Shown here: positions 1 through 8,334 of the stretch, one piece after another
How the letters are laid out: every line of letters starts with the position of its first letter
Position numbering within the stretch: position 1 is the first letter of the stretch
Assembly (NCBI GenBank): GCA_964521025.1
Contig: CAZFPK010000002.1
Location: 62,001 to 126,000, forward strand
Direction: 5' to 3'
Length of the DNA stretch: 64,000 bases
Origin: DRTC01 sp964521025
Lineage (GTDB): Bacteria > Cloacimonadota > Cloacimonadia > Cloacimonadales > TCS61
Program-made: the position numbers and the translations under genes
The notes under the pieces: model-generated
Seen by the model: the letters and a program-made list of their open reading frames with translations, nothing else
Told to the model about the DNA's origin: nothing
The model's database searches: none

Positions 1-1
1 T

Positions 2-2155
2 GAAAAGAAAAAAAATTATCAACAGAGTATTTCGCTTTCTTTAAATAATATCGGTTTTGTTTATGAAGAATTAGGCAATAATGAAAAAGCCCTCGATTAT
101 TATTTGCAATCACTGAAAATCAAGGAGAAATTACATTATAAAAAAGGAATTGTCCAGGCTCTAAACAATATTGCTTCGGTCCGGACAACTTTAAGGAATT
201 ACCGGGAAGCAGAAAAAAACCTGGAAAGAGCTTTGAAAATCTCTGAAGAAATCGATTCTAAAAATAATTTAAGGGACATTTATAATTCTTTTTATATGCT
301 TTATAATCAAGAAGGAAAATATAGAAAAGCACTCGATTTTTTCATGCGATATACGCAGATCACGGAAGAATTACAGAATATTGAGCTGGCAGGAAGAATC
401 GAGAAATTGCAAATCGATTATGAGGTAAAACAAAGAGAAGCAGAAGCAAAAATTTTAAAAAAGAAAAATATGGAATTACAGGAAGAGATAAAAAAAAGAG
501 CAAGAGCAGAAACCTCTTTAAAGAAAAACCTGGAACAACAAAAATTATTATCCGAAGTATCTTACCTGTTCACGGAATTAGGAAAATTTAACCAAAATAT
601 GAACAAAGCTCTGCGTCTAATTGGAAAGTTTACGAATGTCAGTCGTGTTTATATTTTCGAAAATGTTCAGGATGGAAAATTTACCAGGAATACTTTTGAA
701 TGGTGCAATAAAGGGATAAAACCGCAAATCCGAAATCTTCAGGATATTCCTTATGAAATTGTTCCTTCCTGGAAAAAAATAATAGCTGAAAAAGGGATGA
801 TCCGTTCATCCGATATTTCTGAAATTCCCCACGATATTTATGATATTTTAGCTCCGCAAAATATTAAATCCATACTCGTGTTTCCTATTTATATTAACGA
901 TGTATATTCCGGTTTCATGGGTTTCGACGAGTGCATTAAGGAAAGAATCTGGGAAGAAAACGAAATCGAACTTCTGAAAACTATTATTAATGAGATTTCA
1001 AATCTATTCGAACGAAGAAAAACAAATGAAACCCAGGAAAAAAGGGAAAGTGAATTAAGAAATGTTTTTAATGCCATCATCGATCTTATTTTTGTCATGG
1101 ATAAAAATGATAATTTTGAGGATTATTTTACTTCCGAGGAAACTCAGTTATATAAACTACCGGAAAAATTTTTGGGAAAATCTGTTGATGAAATGATGCC
1201 TAATGAAGTATCGAATTCATATAAAAAGGCAGCTCGAAAAGTTCGCAAAACAGGCATTTCGGAAGATTTTGAATATTTTCTTGAAATCAATGGGGAAAAA
1301 CAGTGGTTTTCTGCGAGGTTGAATTTACACGATGATAAAGAAAGGATAGTTTCTTCGATCAAAAATATAACCCGGGAAAAGGATATCGAAAACATTCTCA
1401 AAAATGAAAGGAATTATTATTACAATTTTGTGGAAACTATGACCGATTGGGTCTGGGAAATGGATATAAACGGTATATCCACATATTCAAACAAAGCAAT
1501 CGAAAGAATATTGGGATATAAACACGAGGAAATTGTAGGTAAACATATTTCTGAATTTTGGCCGGCAAAACATAAGATCGATCTGAAAAAATTTAATAAC
1601 AATCTTAAATCAGGAAAAGGCTGGACAAATTATACAGCAAAATTCCAACATAAAAATGGTTCTCTTGTTTATGTTGATAGTTCTGCTATTCCTATCTATG
1701 ATTCAAAACATAAATTAGCCGGTTACAGGGGAGTCGATCGAGATATCACAGCTCGTAAAAAAACCGAAGAAAAACTCCGGCAAGCACAAAAAGAATGGGA
1801 ACAAACCTTTGATAGTGTTTCCGACATCATTATGATCATCAATAAGAATTATGAAATTATACGAGTAAATCAAGCTTTTTATAAGAATTTCGGGTTTAAA
1901 CCAGAAAAAATTATGGGAATGAGTTGTAGAAATATTTGTGCAAAAACCTTTAATTGTTTAACGAAATGTCCGGCTAAAGAGGTTTTAAAAAACGGAAAAG
2001 AAAAAACAGAAATAATTTATAATCAAAAGTATAATAAATACCTCCTTTACTCGGTAACGCCTATAATCGATAATCATGAAATCTGGGGAATTGTCTCGAT
2101 CAGTAGAGACATAACATCTATGAAGAAAACTGAAGAAGAATTAAAACACCACTAG
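2..2155 (+). CDS. Sensor half of a TPR-GAF-PAS histidine kinase (5' end outside the window, ends at premature TAG)
   Basis: The reading frame is already open at base 2, so the true start lies upstream. The first TTG at 104 is internal. TPR repeats (YEELGNNEKALDYY, YREAEKNLERALKI) run to about base 420, followed by a charged coiled coil (about 425-560). A GAF-like domain occupies about 545-1010. Three PAS domains follow at about 1050-1380, 1400-1760 and 1790-2130; the third has a Cys cluster (CRNIC...CLTKCPA) common in PAS sensors of kinases. The frame stops at TAG 2153-2155, but the next codons in the same frame encode the dimerisation and phospho-acceptor helix of a histidine kinase. The protein would be a cytoplasmic sensor with no transmembrane segment in the visible part. 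Its ligand and response regulator cannot be told from this window. Confidence 0.8.
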   Translation, partial: EKKKNYQQSISLSLNNIGFVYEELGNNEKALDYYLQSLKIKEKLHYKKGIVQALNNIASVRTTLRNYREAEKNLERALKISEEIDSKNNLRDIYNSFYMLYNQEGKYRKALDFFMRYTQITEELQNIELAGRIEKLQIDYEVKQREAEAKILKKKNMELQEEIKKRARAETSLKKNLEQQKLLSEVSYLFTELGKFNQNMNKALRLIGKFTNVSRVYIFENVQDGKFTRNTFEWCNKGIKPQIRNLQDIPYEIVPSWKKIIAEKGMIRSSDISEIPHDIYDILAPQNIKSILVFPIYINDVYSGFMGFDECIKERIWEENEIELLKTIINEISNLFERRKTNETQEKRESELRNVFNAIIDLIFVMDKNDNFEDYFTSEETQLYKLPEKFLGKSVDEMMPNEVSNSYKKAARKVRKTGISEDFEYFLEINGEKQWFSARLNLHDDKERIVSSIKNITREKDIENILKNERNYYYNFVETMTDWVWEMDINGISTYSNKAIERILGYKHEEIVGKHISEFWPAKHKIDLKKFNNNLKSGKGWTNYTAKFQHKNGSLVYVDSSAIPIYDSKHKLAGYRGVDRDITARKKTEEKLRQAQKEWEQTFDSVSDIIMIINKNYEIIRVNQAFYKNFGFKPEKIMGMSCRNICAKTFNCLTKCPAKEVLKNGKEKTEIIYNQKYNKYLLYSVTPIIDNHEIWGIVSISRDITSMKKTEEELKHH

Positions 2156-2764
2156 GAACATATTGAACTGATCAATAAAATATTAAGGCATGATCTGACC
2201 AACAATCTGGTTGTTATCAAAAGTGCATTGAATTTATTCAGTGTGGACAAAGACCAAGCTCTTTTGGATGAAGCAACAAACAGAGTTTTCTCGAGTACGG
2301 AATTGATCCTGAAGATGAAAAATCTGGAATCGATCATCTCATCGGAAAGAAAATTATCAGTAATAAATATTAAGGATGTTTTGGAAAAGGTGCTGCCCGA
2401 TTACCGGGTGATCGATTTTAAAATTTCAGGCAAGGCATTTGTTTTAGCAGACGATACTATTTATTCTGTTTTTAATAATATTATCCAGAATGCTGTCGAA
2501 CATGGAAAAGCAAGTACGATAAATATAAAGATCCGGGAGATGAAAGAAAATATAGAAATCAGGATCGAAGATAATGGCGTTGGAATTCCGGATGAATTCA
2601 AAAAAAATATTTTTGAAGAAGGCTTCAAATTCGGAGAAAAAGGACATACCGGACTCGGTATGTTCATCGTTAAAAATGCAGTCAAAAATTTCGGTGGAAA
2701 TATTAGATTGAAGGATAATATTCCTAACGGAACTGTCTTTATTTTGGAATTGAAAAAACCATAA
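2156..2764 (+). pseudogene. Kinase half (HisKA + HATPase_c) of the interrupted sensor kinase
   Basis: This is the same frame as the preceding gene, directly after its TAG. Translation gives the H-box ILRHDLTNNL (about 2185-2215; His is the expected phospho-acceptor) and then a HATPase_c domain with N-box NIIQNAVEHGK, G1 DNGVGIPDEF and G2 GHTGLGMFIVKN, ending in NGTVFILELKK. All catalytic motifs look intact. The first possible restart codon (TTG 2228) lies after the H-box, so a reinitiated product would lack the phospho-acceptor. Either the gene is dead, the TAG is read through, or one base of the assembly is wrong (TAC or TAT would restore Tyr). Confidence 0.75.
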
Positions 2765-2801
2765 AAAGGGATTTTACTTCATTATTCCCAAAATCCTCAG
2801 A

Positions 2802-2931
2802 CTGTGTGAAAAGTGTACATCGACTTTGCAAATCGAGAAATCGAGTTTCATATTTCATCTCTAACAAGTGAACTCATATTGAGTAAATACATTTGAGTAT
2901 CCGAAATCAGGAAAAGTATCTTTTCACACAG
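2802..2931. repeat. Inverted-repeat-bounded element in the convergent gap
   Basis: A perfect 12-bp inverted repeat, CTGTGTGAAAAG at 2802-2813 and CTTTTCACACAG at 2920-2931, encloses about 106 bp of non-coding AT-rich sequence. It sits between the kinase gene and the convergent ribosomal operon. There is no ORF inside. The size and ends look like a miniature inverted-repeat element, but only one copy is visible here. The rest of the 2765-3014 gap shows nothing recognisable. Confidence 0.45.
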
Positions 2932-3014
2932 CCTCCCCGTTTGGCAACATAAAATCAGAACAATAATATTACCAATCGGGGAATTGGCAACAATGAGACA
3001 GGAACTATTCATTC

Positions 3015-3042
3015 AAATAAAAAAGGGAGTCTTTCGACTCCC
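3015..3042 (-). terminator. Rho-independent terminator of the rpsP-rplS operon
   Basis: On the minus strand GGGAGTC-GAAA-GACTCCC (3042-3025) is followed by a run of T. The stem is 7 bp, GC-rich and perfect, and lies just downstream of the rplS stop codon. Confidence 0.85.
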
Positions 3043-3051
3043 TTCTCAGAA

Positions 3052-3399
3052 CTAATATCTCTTCTTTTCTTTTACTCGCGCAGCTTTACCTTTTGCTTTT
3101 CTCAAATAGAAAAGTTTTGCTCGACGCACGCGACCGAACCTGACCACATTGATCTTTTGAATATGTGGAGAATGTAAAGGAAAGATTCTTTCAATACCAA
3201 CACCATTACTTATTTTTCTAACAGTGAAAGTTCGGGAAATCTGCATTCCTCTTTTCTGAATGACGATTCCCTGGAATACCTGGATTCGTTCTTTGGAACC
3301 TTCTGTGATCTTATAGTGTACTTTGATCGTATCACCGACCCTGAATTTCGGAAGATCCGTCCTCATTTGTTCTTTAGAAACTTCATGCACTATATCCAT
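3052..3399 (-). CDS. rplS: 50S ribosomal protein L19
   Basis: L19 sits at the 30S-50S interface. The protein is 115 residues, normal for the family. It carries the typical FRVGDTIKVHYKI, ERIQVFQGIVIQKRG and SFTVRKIS-like (here TFTVRKIS) NGVGIERIFPLHSP stretches and a basic C-terminus with VRRAKLFYLRKAKGKAARVKEK. The ATG at 3399 is preceded by AAAGGAGGAACA, an excellent ribosome binding site; the open frame extends 18 codons further upstream into the methylase gene, but without family similarity. It is the last gene of the rpsP operon, with its start signals inside the 3' end of the upstream gene and a terminator right after it. Confidence 0.95.
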   Translation of the reverse strand: MDIVHEVSKEQMRTDLPKFRVGDTIKVHYKITEGSKERIQVFQGIVIQKRGMQISRTFTVRKISNGVGIERIFPLHSPHIQKINVVRFGRVRRAKLFYLRKAKGKAARVKEKKRY

Positions 3400-3409
3400 T
3401 GTTCCTCCT

Positions 3410-3967
3410 TTATTTTTCGGAATAAAGTCTGTCCAGAACAATAGCTGCGGCACTTCTAACTGAAAGGTGATTATAATTTTTAACTCCGTATATCGGTTCT
3501 AAAACATAATCAGCAAGGTCATGAACCTTATCGGTTAAACCGTTTCCTGTCCCAAAAAGGATAAAGACAGGTTTCTCTTTTTTAAGTTTTGGATATTCAT
3601 CAAACTGTAATTGGTTCTTCTGTTTCACAGCTGTTGTTGTGATAATGATTGGACTGACTTCTTCCTGTTTTTTGATTTTCCGGATTGAAGATTCGATACT
3701 TTCCGCATATTTTATAATAGATAAAGCATTAACTCGATCAGGATTATATTTATTTGCTGACTTGCTTTTCCAGAATTTTAATACTCGAGACAGCATTTGT
3801 TCCTGAGTAGGAAGAGGATTGATAATGAAAAAATTCTGAACACCAAAAGTCATACAGGTTCTTGAAATATCATGAATATCAAGATTAGTGATCGAAGTTG
3901 TAATAATTTCCCGGAATTTATTATAAACTGGATGATGAACCAATCCTAAATATAAATTCGGTTTCAT
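3410..3967 (-). CDS. SPOUT-fold RNA methyltransferase (TM1570/PF09936-like)
   Basis: A 185-residue protein resembling the SAM-dependent RNA methyltransferase family typified by Thermotoga TM1570 and Aquifex relatives (PF09936). It starts with NLYLGLVHHPVYNK. It has DIHDISRTCMTFGVQNFFIINP in the middle and a C-terminal SPOUT knot signature, FILFGTGNGLTDK...YVLEPIYG...YNHLSVRSAAAIVLDRL. Such proteins are expected to methylate rRNA or tRNA; the substrate is not known from the sequence. It lies between trmD and rplS, a position also seen in Thermotogota. The ATG at 3967 has a weak AAAGAG upstream. Confidence in the fold is high, in the substrate nil. Confidence 0.85.
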   Translation of the reverse strand: MKPNLYLGLVHHPVYNKFREIITTSITNLDIHDISRTCMTFGVQNFFIINPLPTQEQMLSRVLKFWKSKSANKYNPDRVNALSIIKYAESIESSIRKIKKQEEVSPIIITTTAVKQKNQLQFDEYPKLKKEKPVFILFGTGNGLTDKVHDLADYVLEPIYGVKNYNHLSVRSAAAIVLDRLYSEK

Positions 3968-4034
3968 AACTCTTTAAACTTAGCGAAAACTCTAACATAA
4001 GAAATTCTTGTGGGATAATTTTCACAAAATCAGT

Positions 4035-4709
4035 CTAACTTCTTATCAATTCCGGTCTGATTTTTTTGGTTAATTCCCGGGATTTTTGTTTCCGCCATTC
4101 ATCAATTTTTTTGTGATTCCCGGAAATTAAAACATCCGGAACTTTTAATCCTCTGAAAACTGCCGGTCGAGTGTAATAAGGACATCCTAAAATTCCGGCT
4201 TGAAATGAGTCTGATAAAGCAGAATCAATATCTCCGAGAACTCCTTCTTGCAGTCTGGCAACAGCATCGATAAAAACCATTGCCGGGATCTCACCTCCGG
4301 AAAGGACATAATCACCGATCGAGATTTCATCATCGACAAGAGTATCTCGAATGCGCTGATCAATCTCTTTGTAATGCCCGCATAAAAGGATTATTCCTTC
4401 GATCTTGCTATATTGATTTATTATTTCCTGGTTCAGAAGTCTGCCTTGAGGAGTGAAATAGATCACCCGGATATTCCGTTTGTTTTTAACTTTAGTGATT
4501 GCTTCAAAAAGCGGTTCCGGTTTCATAACCATACCGGGACCACCACCAAAAGGATAATCATCGACTTGTTTATGTTTATTGAAAGCAAAATCGCGAATAT
4601 TCGTTATATTCACTTTTATTGCATTCAGATTGATCGCATTGCCAACGATACTTTGTGTTAGAAAATCCCGGAAAATATCAGGGAAAAGAGTCAGGATCTC
4701 AATTGTCAT
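4035..4709 (-). CDS. trmD: tRNA (guanine-37-N1)-methyltransferase TrmD
   Basis: TrmD makes m1G37 in tRNAs reading CNN codons and prevents +1 frameshifting. The length, 224 residues, is slightly short of the usual 230-250. Family landmarks are all present: MTIEILTLFPDIF at the start, DDYPFGGGPGMVMKPEPLF, the trefoil-knot SAM site LLCGHYKEIDQRIRD and SIGDYVLSGGEIPAMVFIDA, and the C-terminal VPDVLISGNHKKIDEWR helix. The ATG at 4709 has no strong ribosome binding site, so translation may be coupled to the upstream rimM, whose stop is 79 bases before. Confidence 0.95.
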   Translation of the reverse strand: MTIEILTLFPDIFRDFLTQSIVGNAINLNAIKVNITNIRDFAFNKHKQVDDYPFGGGPGMVMKPEPLFEAITKVKNKRNIRVIYFTPQGRLLNQEIINQYSKIEGIILLCGHYKEIDQRIRDTLVDDEISIGDYVLSGGEIPAMVFIDAVARLQEGVLGDIDSALSDSFQAGILGCPYYTRPAVFRGLKVPDVLISGNHKKIDEWRKQKSRELTKKIRPELIRS

Positions 4710-4788
4710 TAATTAACTCACGGATATCTGTTGACGGATTTTTCATTGCGGAATCTCATTTGAGATGCATAAATTCCGTTGTGCTTTA

Positions 4789-5328
4789 TTAATCGTTTCT
4801 TTGTGGTGATATCCAACATAAATCCAGAAGTCCAAGAATATTTTTTACAATTATTATATTCCTGACTTTGTCTTTATTGGCGATATAAAAATCAACATCA
4901 GGGATCATGATCTCTTTCTTATCCAATGTTTTCACGACCAAAATATCATAAACAGAATTGTTGAAAAAATCGATGATATTTCCGATTTCTTTATTGTTGA
5001 AGAAAACTTTCATCCCAACAGGATCGATAAAACCTGTTTCCTTTTTGGATTTTACCAGGTCTGTTTCCGGTAAAGTAACCAGAACGCCACCTGCTTTCGC
5101 AACTTCTTCAATAACTTCGGTTTCCAGAAATCGAAGTTTTATTCCTTTATCGTTAATTAGTTTATCTATAGTCACATAACGCACTCTATGATCTTTAAAG
5201 AGCAAAAAAACATCTTTTTGGTTAAAATATAAGGGATGGAAATTACTATTTTTTTTAAAAGAAATGTATCCCTTATTATCGAGAGTATTTCCCAGTTTAC
5301 CAATGGCAACCAGATCAGATATTTGCAT
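4789..5328 (-). CDS. rimM: 16S rRNA processing protein RimM
   Basis: RimM assists 30S head assembly with S19. The N-terminal barrel begins LVAIGKLGNTLDNKGYISFK (family pattern xxGxIxxxhGxxGxxxV, here degenerate). The PRC-barrel half contains ETGFIDPVGMKVFFNNKEIGNIIDFFNNSVYDILVVKTL and ends EIMIPDVDFYIANKDKVRNIIIV, matching the usual iPfi.eyv..vD...i.V pattern. I chose the ATG at 5328; a TTG directly before it (5331) is the only alternative. No clear Shine-Dalgarno sequence is seen. The sequence is divergent, but its place between khpA and trmD makes the identity safe. Confidence 0.85.
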   Translation of the reverse strand: MQISDLVAIGKLGNTLDNKGYISFKKNSNFHPLYFNQKDVFLLFKDHRVRYVTIDKLINDKGIKLRFLETEVIEEVAKAGGVLVTLPETDLVKSKKETGFIDPVGMKVFFNNKEIGNIIDFFNNSVYDILVVKTLDKKEIMIPDVDFYIANKDKVRNIIIVKNILGLLDLCWISPQRND

Positions 5329-5393
5329 CAAAAAAAAGAAAAAATTAGATCAAATTTATTTTCTTAAATATTCCTTATAAATCCTGAAAAAAA

Positions 5394-5624
5394 TCATTCC
5401 ACGATTTCAAGAACCGCTCTTTTACCTTTTCTTGCTGAAACGGCATTAAGGATAGTCCTTATCGCTCCTGCCGTGCGTCCATGTTTTCCGATTACTTTTC
5501 CAATATCACCTTTTGCAGCGCGCAATTCATAGATCGTGATTTTATCTCCGGCAACTTCTTTAATATCGACAGTACCTGGATCATCAACCAAAGCTTTGAC
5601 AATATATTCGATAAGTTCTTTCAT
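5394..5624 (-). CDS. khpA: KH-domain RNA-binding protein KhpA (YlqC)
   Basis: A 76-residue single KH domain protein with the GxxG loop in IGKVIGKHGRTAGAIRTIL, the family's RNA-binding motif. It begins MKELIEYIVKALVDDP and ends KRAVLEIVE. KhpA proteins bind small and messenger RNAs, often as partner of KhpB, and sit between rpsP and rimM in many genomes, as here. The start ATG (5624) follows AGGAG by six bases (TTGAAT); the TTG inside that spacer is too close to the ribosome binding site to be the start. Confidence 0.93.
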   Translation of the reverse strand: MKELIEYIVKALVDDPGTVDIKEVAGDKITIYELRAAKGDIGKVIGKHGRTAGAIRTILNAVSARKGKRAVLEIVE

Positions 5625-5638
5625 ATTCAACTCCTTAT

Positions 5639-6145
5639 TTAATCTGATTTTGCTTTTTCTTCAGTTTTTTCAGCTTTTTCCGGACTTTTTTTAACAGTTT
5701 TTTTTGGTTCTTTAGTTTTTGTTTCTTTTTTTGATTTATCTGATTTTTTTTCTTTAGAATCTTCTGCTTTAGAATCTTCTGCTTTAGAATCCTTTGCTTT
5801 AGTATCCTTTTTTGAAGATTTCTTTTCTACTTCCTTTTTTACTTTTTTAGTTATTTCCTTTTTTTCCGTTTTTTCTTCTTGAGGAAACCTTATATTATGC
5901 CATTTTTCGAGGATTCCTGCTTTTGAAAATAATGAACGGACTGTTTGAGAAGGTTTTGCACCAACTTTCAACCATTTGATAGATTTTTCAATATCGACTT
6001 TCAAAGTAAACGGATCTGTTTTGGGATCATAATATCCTAACTGTTCAAGATATTTACCGTCTCTTTTCTTGCGTGAATCGACAGCTACGATCCGATAGAA
6101 TGGCTTGTCTATCGTTCCCATTCTTCGTAATCTCAATTTTACCAC
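5639..6145 (-). CDS. rpsP: 30S ribosomal protein S16 with a long charged C-terminal tail
   Basis: Residues 1-90 are a standard S16: MVKLRLRRMGTIDKPFYRIV, DSRKKRDGKYLEQLGYYDP, SIKWLKVGAKPSQTVRSLFSKAGILEKW. About 75 extra residues follow, almost only K, E, D, S, T and A, with a short direct repeat (KAEDSKAEDSK). Such tails occur in S16 of several Bacteroidota-related phyla. The start is a GTG at 6145, chosen because it has the same AAGGAG-TTGAAT spacing as the next gene, khpA. It is the first gene of the operon. A TTGACG box lies about 70 bases upstream on the minus strand (6219-6214), but no clear -10 was found. Confidence 0.92.
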   Translation of the reverse strand: MVKLRLRRMGTIDKPFYRIVAVDSRKKRDGKYLEQLGYYDPKTDPFTLKVDIEKSIKWLKVGAKPSQTVRSLFSKAGILEKWHNIRFPQEEKTEKKEITKKVKKEVEKKSSKKDTKAKDSKAEDSKAEDSKEKKSDKSKKETKTKEPKKTVKKSPEKAEKTEEKAKSD

Positions 6146-7152
6146 ATTCAACTCCTTACTCCATTCAGGCTATTTCTTATCGAATGAGGATTGAATTTTT
6201 TTTACTCATTTATCGTCAAGAATAATTTTACGGTTAGATGTTACAGTAACAGATTGAACAATTTTCATGCATAATATTCGAAAGGACGAGTCGATTTTTT
6301 TGCAGACGAGATGATCCTGACGGTGCTGCTGCAATTACTGAGATTTAGAGCTTTTGATTGGGAAAGAAGGTTCACTTTCAAAAATTATATGTAAGATATT
6401 TATTTTGAACTGATCTTCAATTTAAAAAAGATTTTCATAAGCAATATGAATTCAATTTTTAAATAGAATAAATTCATTTAAAATCCTGAAAGGATTAAAT
6501 GTTAATAACCTGAGATGGAATCTCCGGAAAAGAGATTAATGACATCCAAGCAATCCTGAAAGGATTGATTTAAAAACATTAATGGCATCATAGATTAGAT
6601 ATATTGTTGTTCAACTCTTTCAGAGTTGTGTGAGTTCCTATTTTCTATCCACAAGATTCTCTTGTGGTTATTAACATTTAACTCTATCAGAGTTTTTATG
6701 ATTAAATCTTTTGAAAAAGATTTCAAGTTTGATAATAATTATCGGAATTCTTTTTCCCAAAAACAATCTTTAATTCATGATTACAATTTAAGCAATTGTG
6801 CAATTTCTGAAAAAATTACCTACACATTTTGAAAGAGAACCAAAAATAATAACAGATTAATCAGTTTCAGGAATTATTCGAAGAAAATCACTCAAGTAAA
6901 TAATTTTATAAATTCATAAACATAATACTATATTTTATTGTGACTGGAGAAAAATCTTATAACTTTCGTATTATTTTTCTAAGATGCCTTCTAACAAAAA
7001 CAAATAGAATGTAATTGAACAACCTTTTTTTGTAAAATATAGTTGTTGTTAGAAATGATTCAAATTTAGAAATCATTGAAAAATAATATTTTATTGACAG
7101 TGAATAGCCTTATCCAGTTTTTGAATTATAAAATTCTCAAAAAGAGGTATAA
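6146..7152. other. About 1 kb non-coding tract between rpsP and the spt-like gene
   Basis: No credible gene was found. It must hold the promoters of the divergent rpsP operon (minus) and the spt-like gene (plus). A TTGACA at about 7096-7101 could serve the plus-strand gene, although no good -10 follows at the right spacing. The part from 6482 to 6723 is filled with short perfect palindromes, listed separately. A 68-codon open frame at 6626-6832 runs across those palindromes, has no ribosome binding site and is not accepted. Confidence 0.6.
6482..6723. repeat. Cluster of perfect hairpins with 3-nt loops
   Basis: Successive perfect palindromes: AATCCT-GAA-AGGATT (6482-6496), GAGAT-GGA-ATCTC (6512-6524), CAATCCT-GAA-AGGATTG (6551-6567), CAACTCT-TTC-AGAGTTG (6612-6628), CCACAAGA-TTC-TCTTGTGG (6649-6667), AACTCT-ATC-AGAGTT (6680-6694) and an AAATCTTT/AAAGATTT dyad (6704-6723). 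Stems are 5-8 bp and the loop is almost always three bases, most often GAA or GGA on one strand. None has the T-run of a terminator. Confidence 0.75.
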
Positions 7153-8334
7153 ATGAGTTTACTCGATAAAGTAAGCGGTTTTACGGCTGCTAAAGAAGTT
7201 ATTGCCTTAGGACATTATCCGTATTTCCGGGTGATCAGTTCCGAACAGGATACGGAAGTTACGATGAACGGAAAAAGGATGTTGATGCTTGGGTCGAACA
7301 GTTATCTCGGATTGACCAATCATCCGCGGGTGATCGAAGCAGCCAAGAAAGCAACAGATCAATACGGCACCGGTTGTGCAGGTTCCCGTTTCTTGAACGG
7401 TACTCTCGATATTCATATCGAATTGGAGCATGAGCTGGCAAAATTCGTAGGAAAAGAAGCATCGCTTGCCTTTGCTGCCGGATATATGGCGAATCTCGGA
7501 GCAATATCTTCTATGGTCGAACGGGGTGAATTCATTGTTACCGATAAATTTGATCATGCTTCGATTTTGGATGGCTGCTTGCTTTCTATGGGAAAAATGG
7601 TGCGCTTTAATCATAATAATATGAAACACTTGGAAATAGTACTAAAGAAGAAAGTTGCCGGAAAAGGTGCTTTGATCGTTGTCGACGGGATTTTCAGTAT
7701 GGAAGGTGATATTGCCGATATTCCCAATATCTGTAGATTAGCAAAAAAATATAATGTCAGCGTTATGGTCGATGAAGCTCATTCTCTTGGAGTTCTGCAT
7801 AAAACAGGTGCCGGTGCAGCTATGAATTTCGGCTGCTCGGATGATGTCGAACTGATCATGGGAACTTTCAGTAAATCGCTTGCTTCTGTCGGCGGATTTA
7901 TTGCCGGTTCGGAAGATGTTATTCATTATATGAAACATCATGCTCGTCCTTTGATATTCAGTGCTTCTCTTCCTCCGGCTTCGGCGGCTACGGTTTTGGA
8001 AGCTCTGAAAATCATGAAAGAAGAACCGGAACGGATCGATAAACTCTGGGATAATACACATTATATGGCAGAGCATTTCAAGAATATGGGTTACGATACG
8101 GGACCATCCTGCACACCGGTCATTCCTCTTCATGTCGGTGATATGATGAACGCTTTCAAGATGTGGAAACAGCTCGATGAAGAGGGTGTGTTCATCAACC
8201 CGGTCGTTCCGCCGGCAGTTCCTCCTAACGATACTCTCATCAGAACCAGTTTTATGGCAACTCATACGAGGAAACAACTCGATGAAGCATTGGAAAAATT
8301 TGAGAAGATCGGGAAGAATGTCGGGATAATTTGA
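7153..8334 (+). CDS. Serine palmitoyltransferase-like alpha-oxoamine synthase (PLP)
   Basis: A 393-residue fold-type I PLP enzyme that condenses an amino acid with an acyl-CoA. Visible landmarks are LGSNSYLGLTNHPRV, YGTGCAGSRFLNGT, DKFDHASILDG (His stacking on PLP), VVDGIFSMEGDIA, VDEAHSLGV (Asp and His contacting the cofactor) and GTFSKSLASVGGF with the Schiff-base Lys near residue 241. The YPYFR start, the CAGSRFLNGTLD block and the C-terminal PVVPPAVPPNDTLIRTSFMATHT closely recall the Bacteroides-type serine palmitoyltransferase, the first enzyme of sphingolipid synthesis. 2-amino-3-ketobutyrate CoA ligase (kbl) is the main alternative. The ATG is preceded by AAAGAGGTATAA. It is a single gene with its own gap on both sides. 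Confidence 0.8.
   Translation: MSLLDKVSGFTAAKEVIALGHYPYFRVISSEQDTEVTMNGKRMLMLGSNSYLGLTNHPRVIEAAKKATDQYGTGCAGSRFLNGTLDIHIELEHELAKFVGKEASLAFAAGYMANLGAISSMVERGEFIVTDKFDHASILDGCLLSMGKMVRFNHNNMKHLEIVLKKKVAGKGALIVVDGIFSMEGDIADIPNICRLAKKYNVSVMVDEAHSLGVLHKTGAGAAMNFGCSDDVELIMGTFSKSLASVGGFIAGSEDVIHYMKHHARPLIFSASLPPASAATVLEALKIMKEEPERIDKLWDNTHYMAEHFKNMGYDTGPSCTPVIPLHVGDMMNAFKMWKQLDEEGVFINPVVPPAVPPNDTLIRTSFMATHTRKQLDEALEKFEKIGKNVGII

Noticed and set aside
6482..6723. CRISPR array
   Set aside because: The repeats are palindromes of differing sequence and irregular spacing, with no constant repeat and no cas genes.
6626..6832. 68-codon open frame in the rpsP-spt gap
   Set aside because: It runs over several palindromes, has no ribosome binding site and no protein-like pattern.
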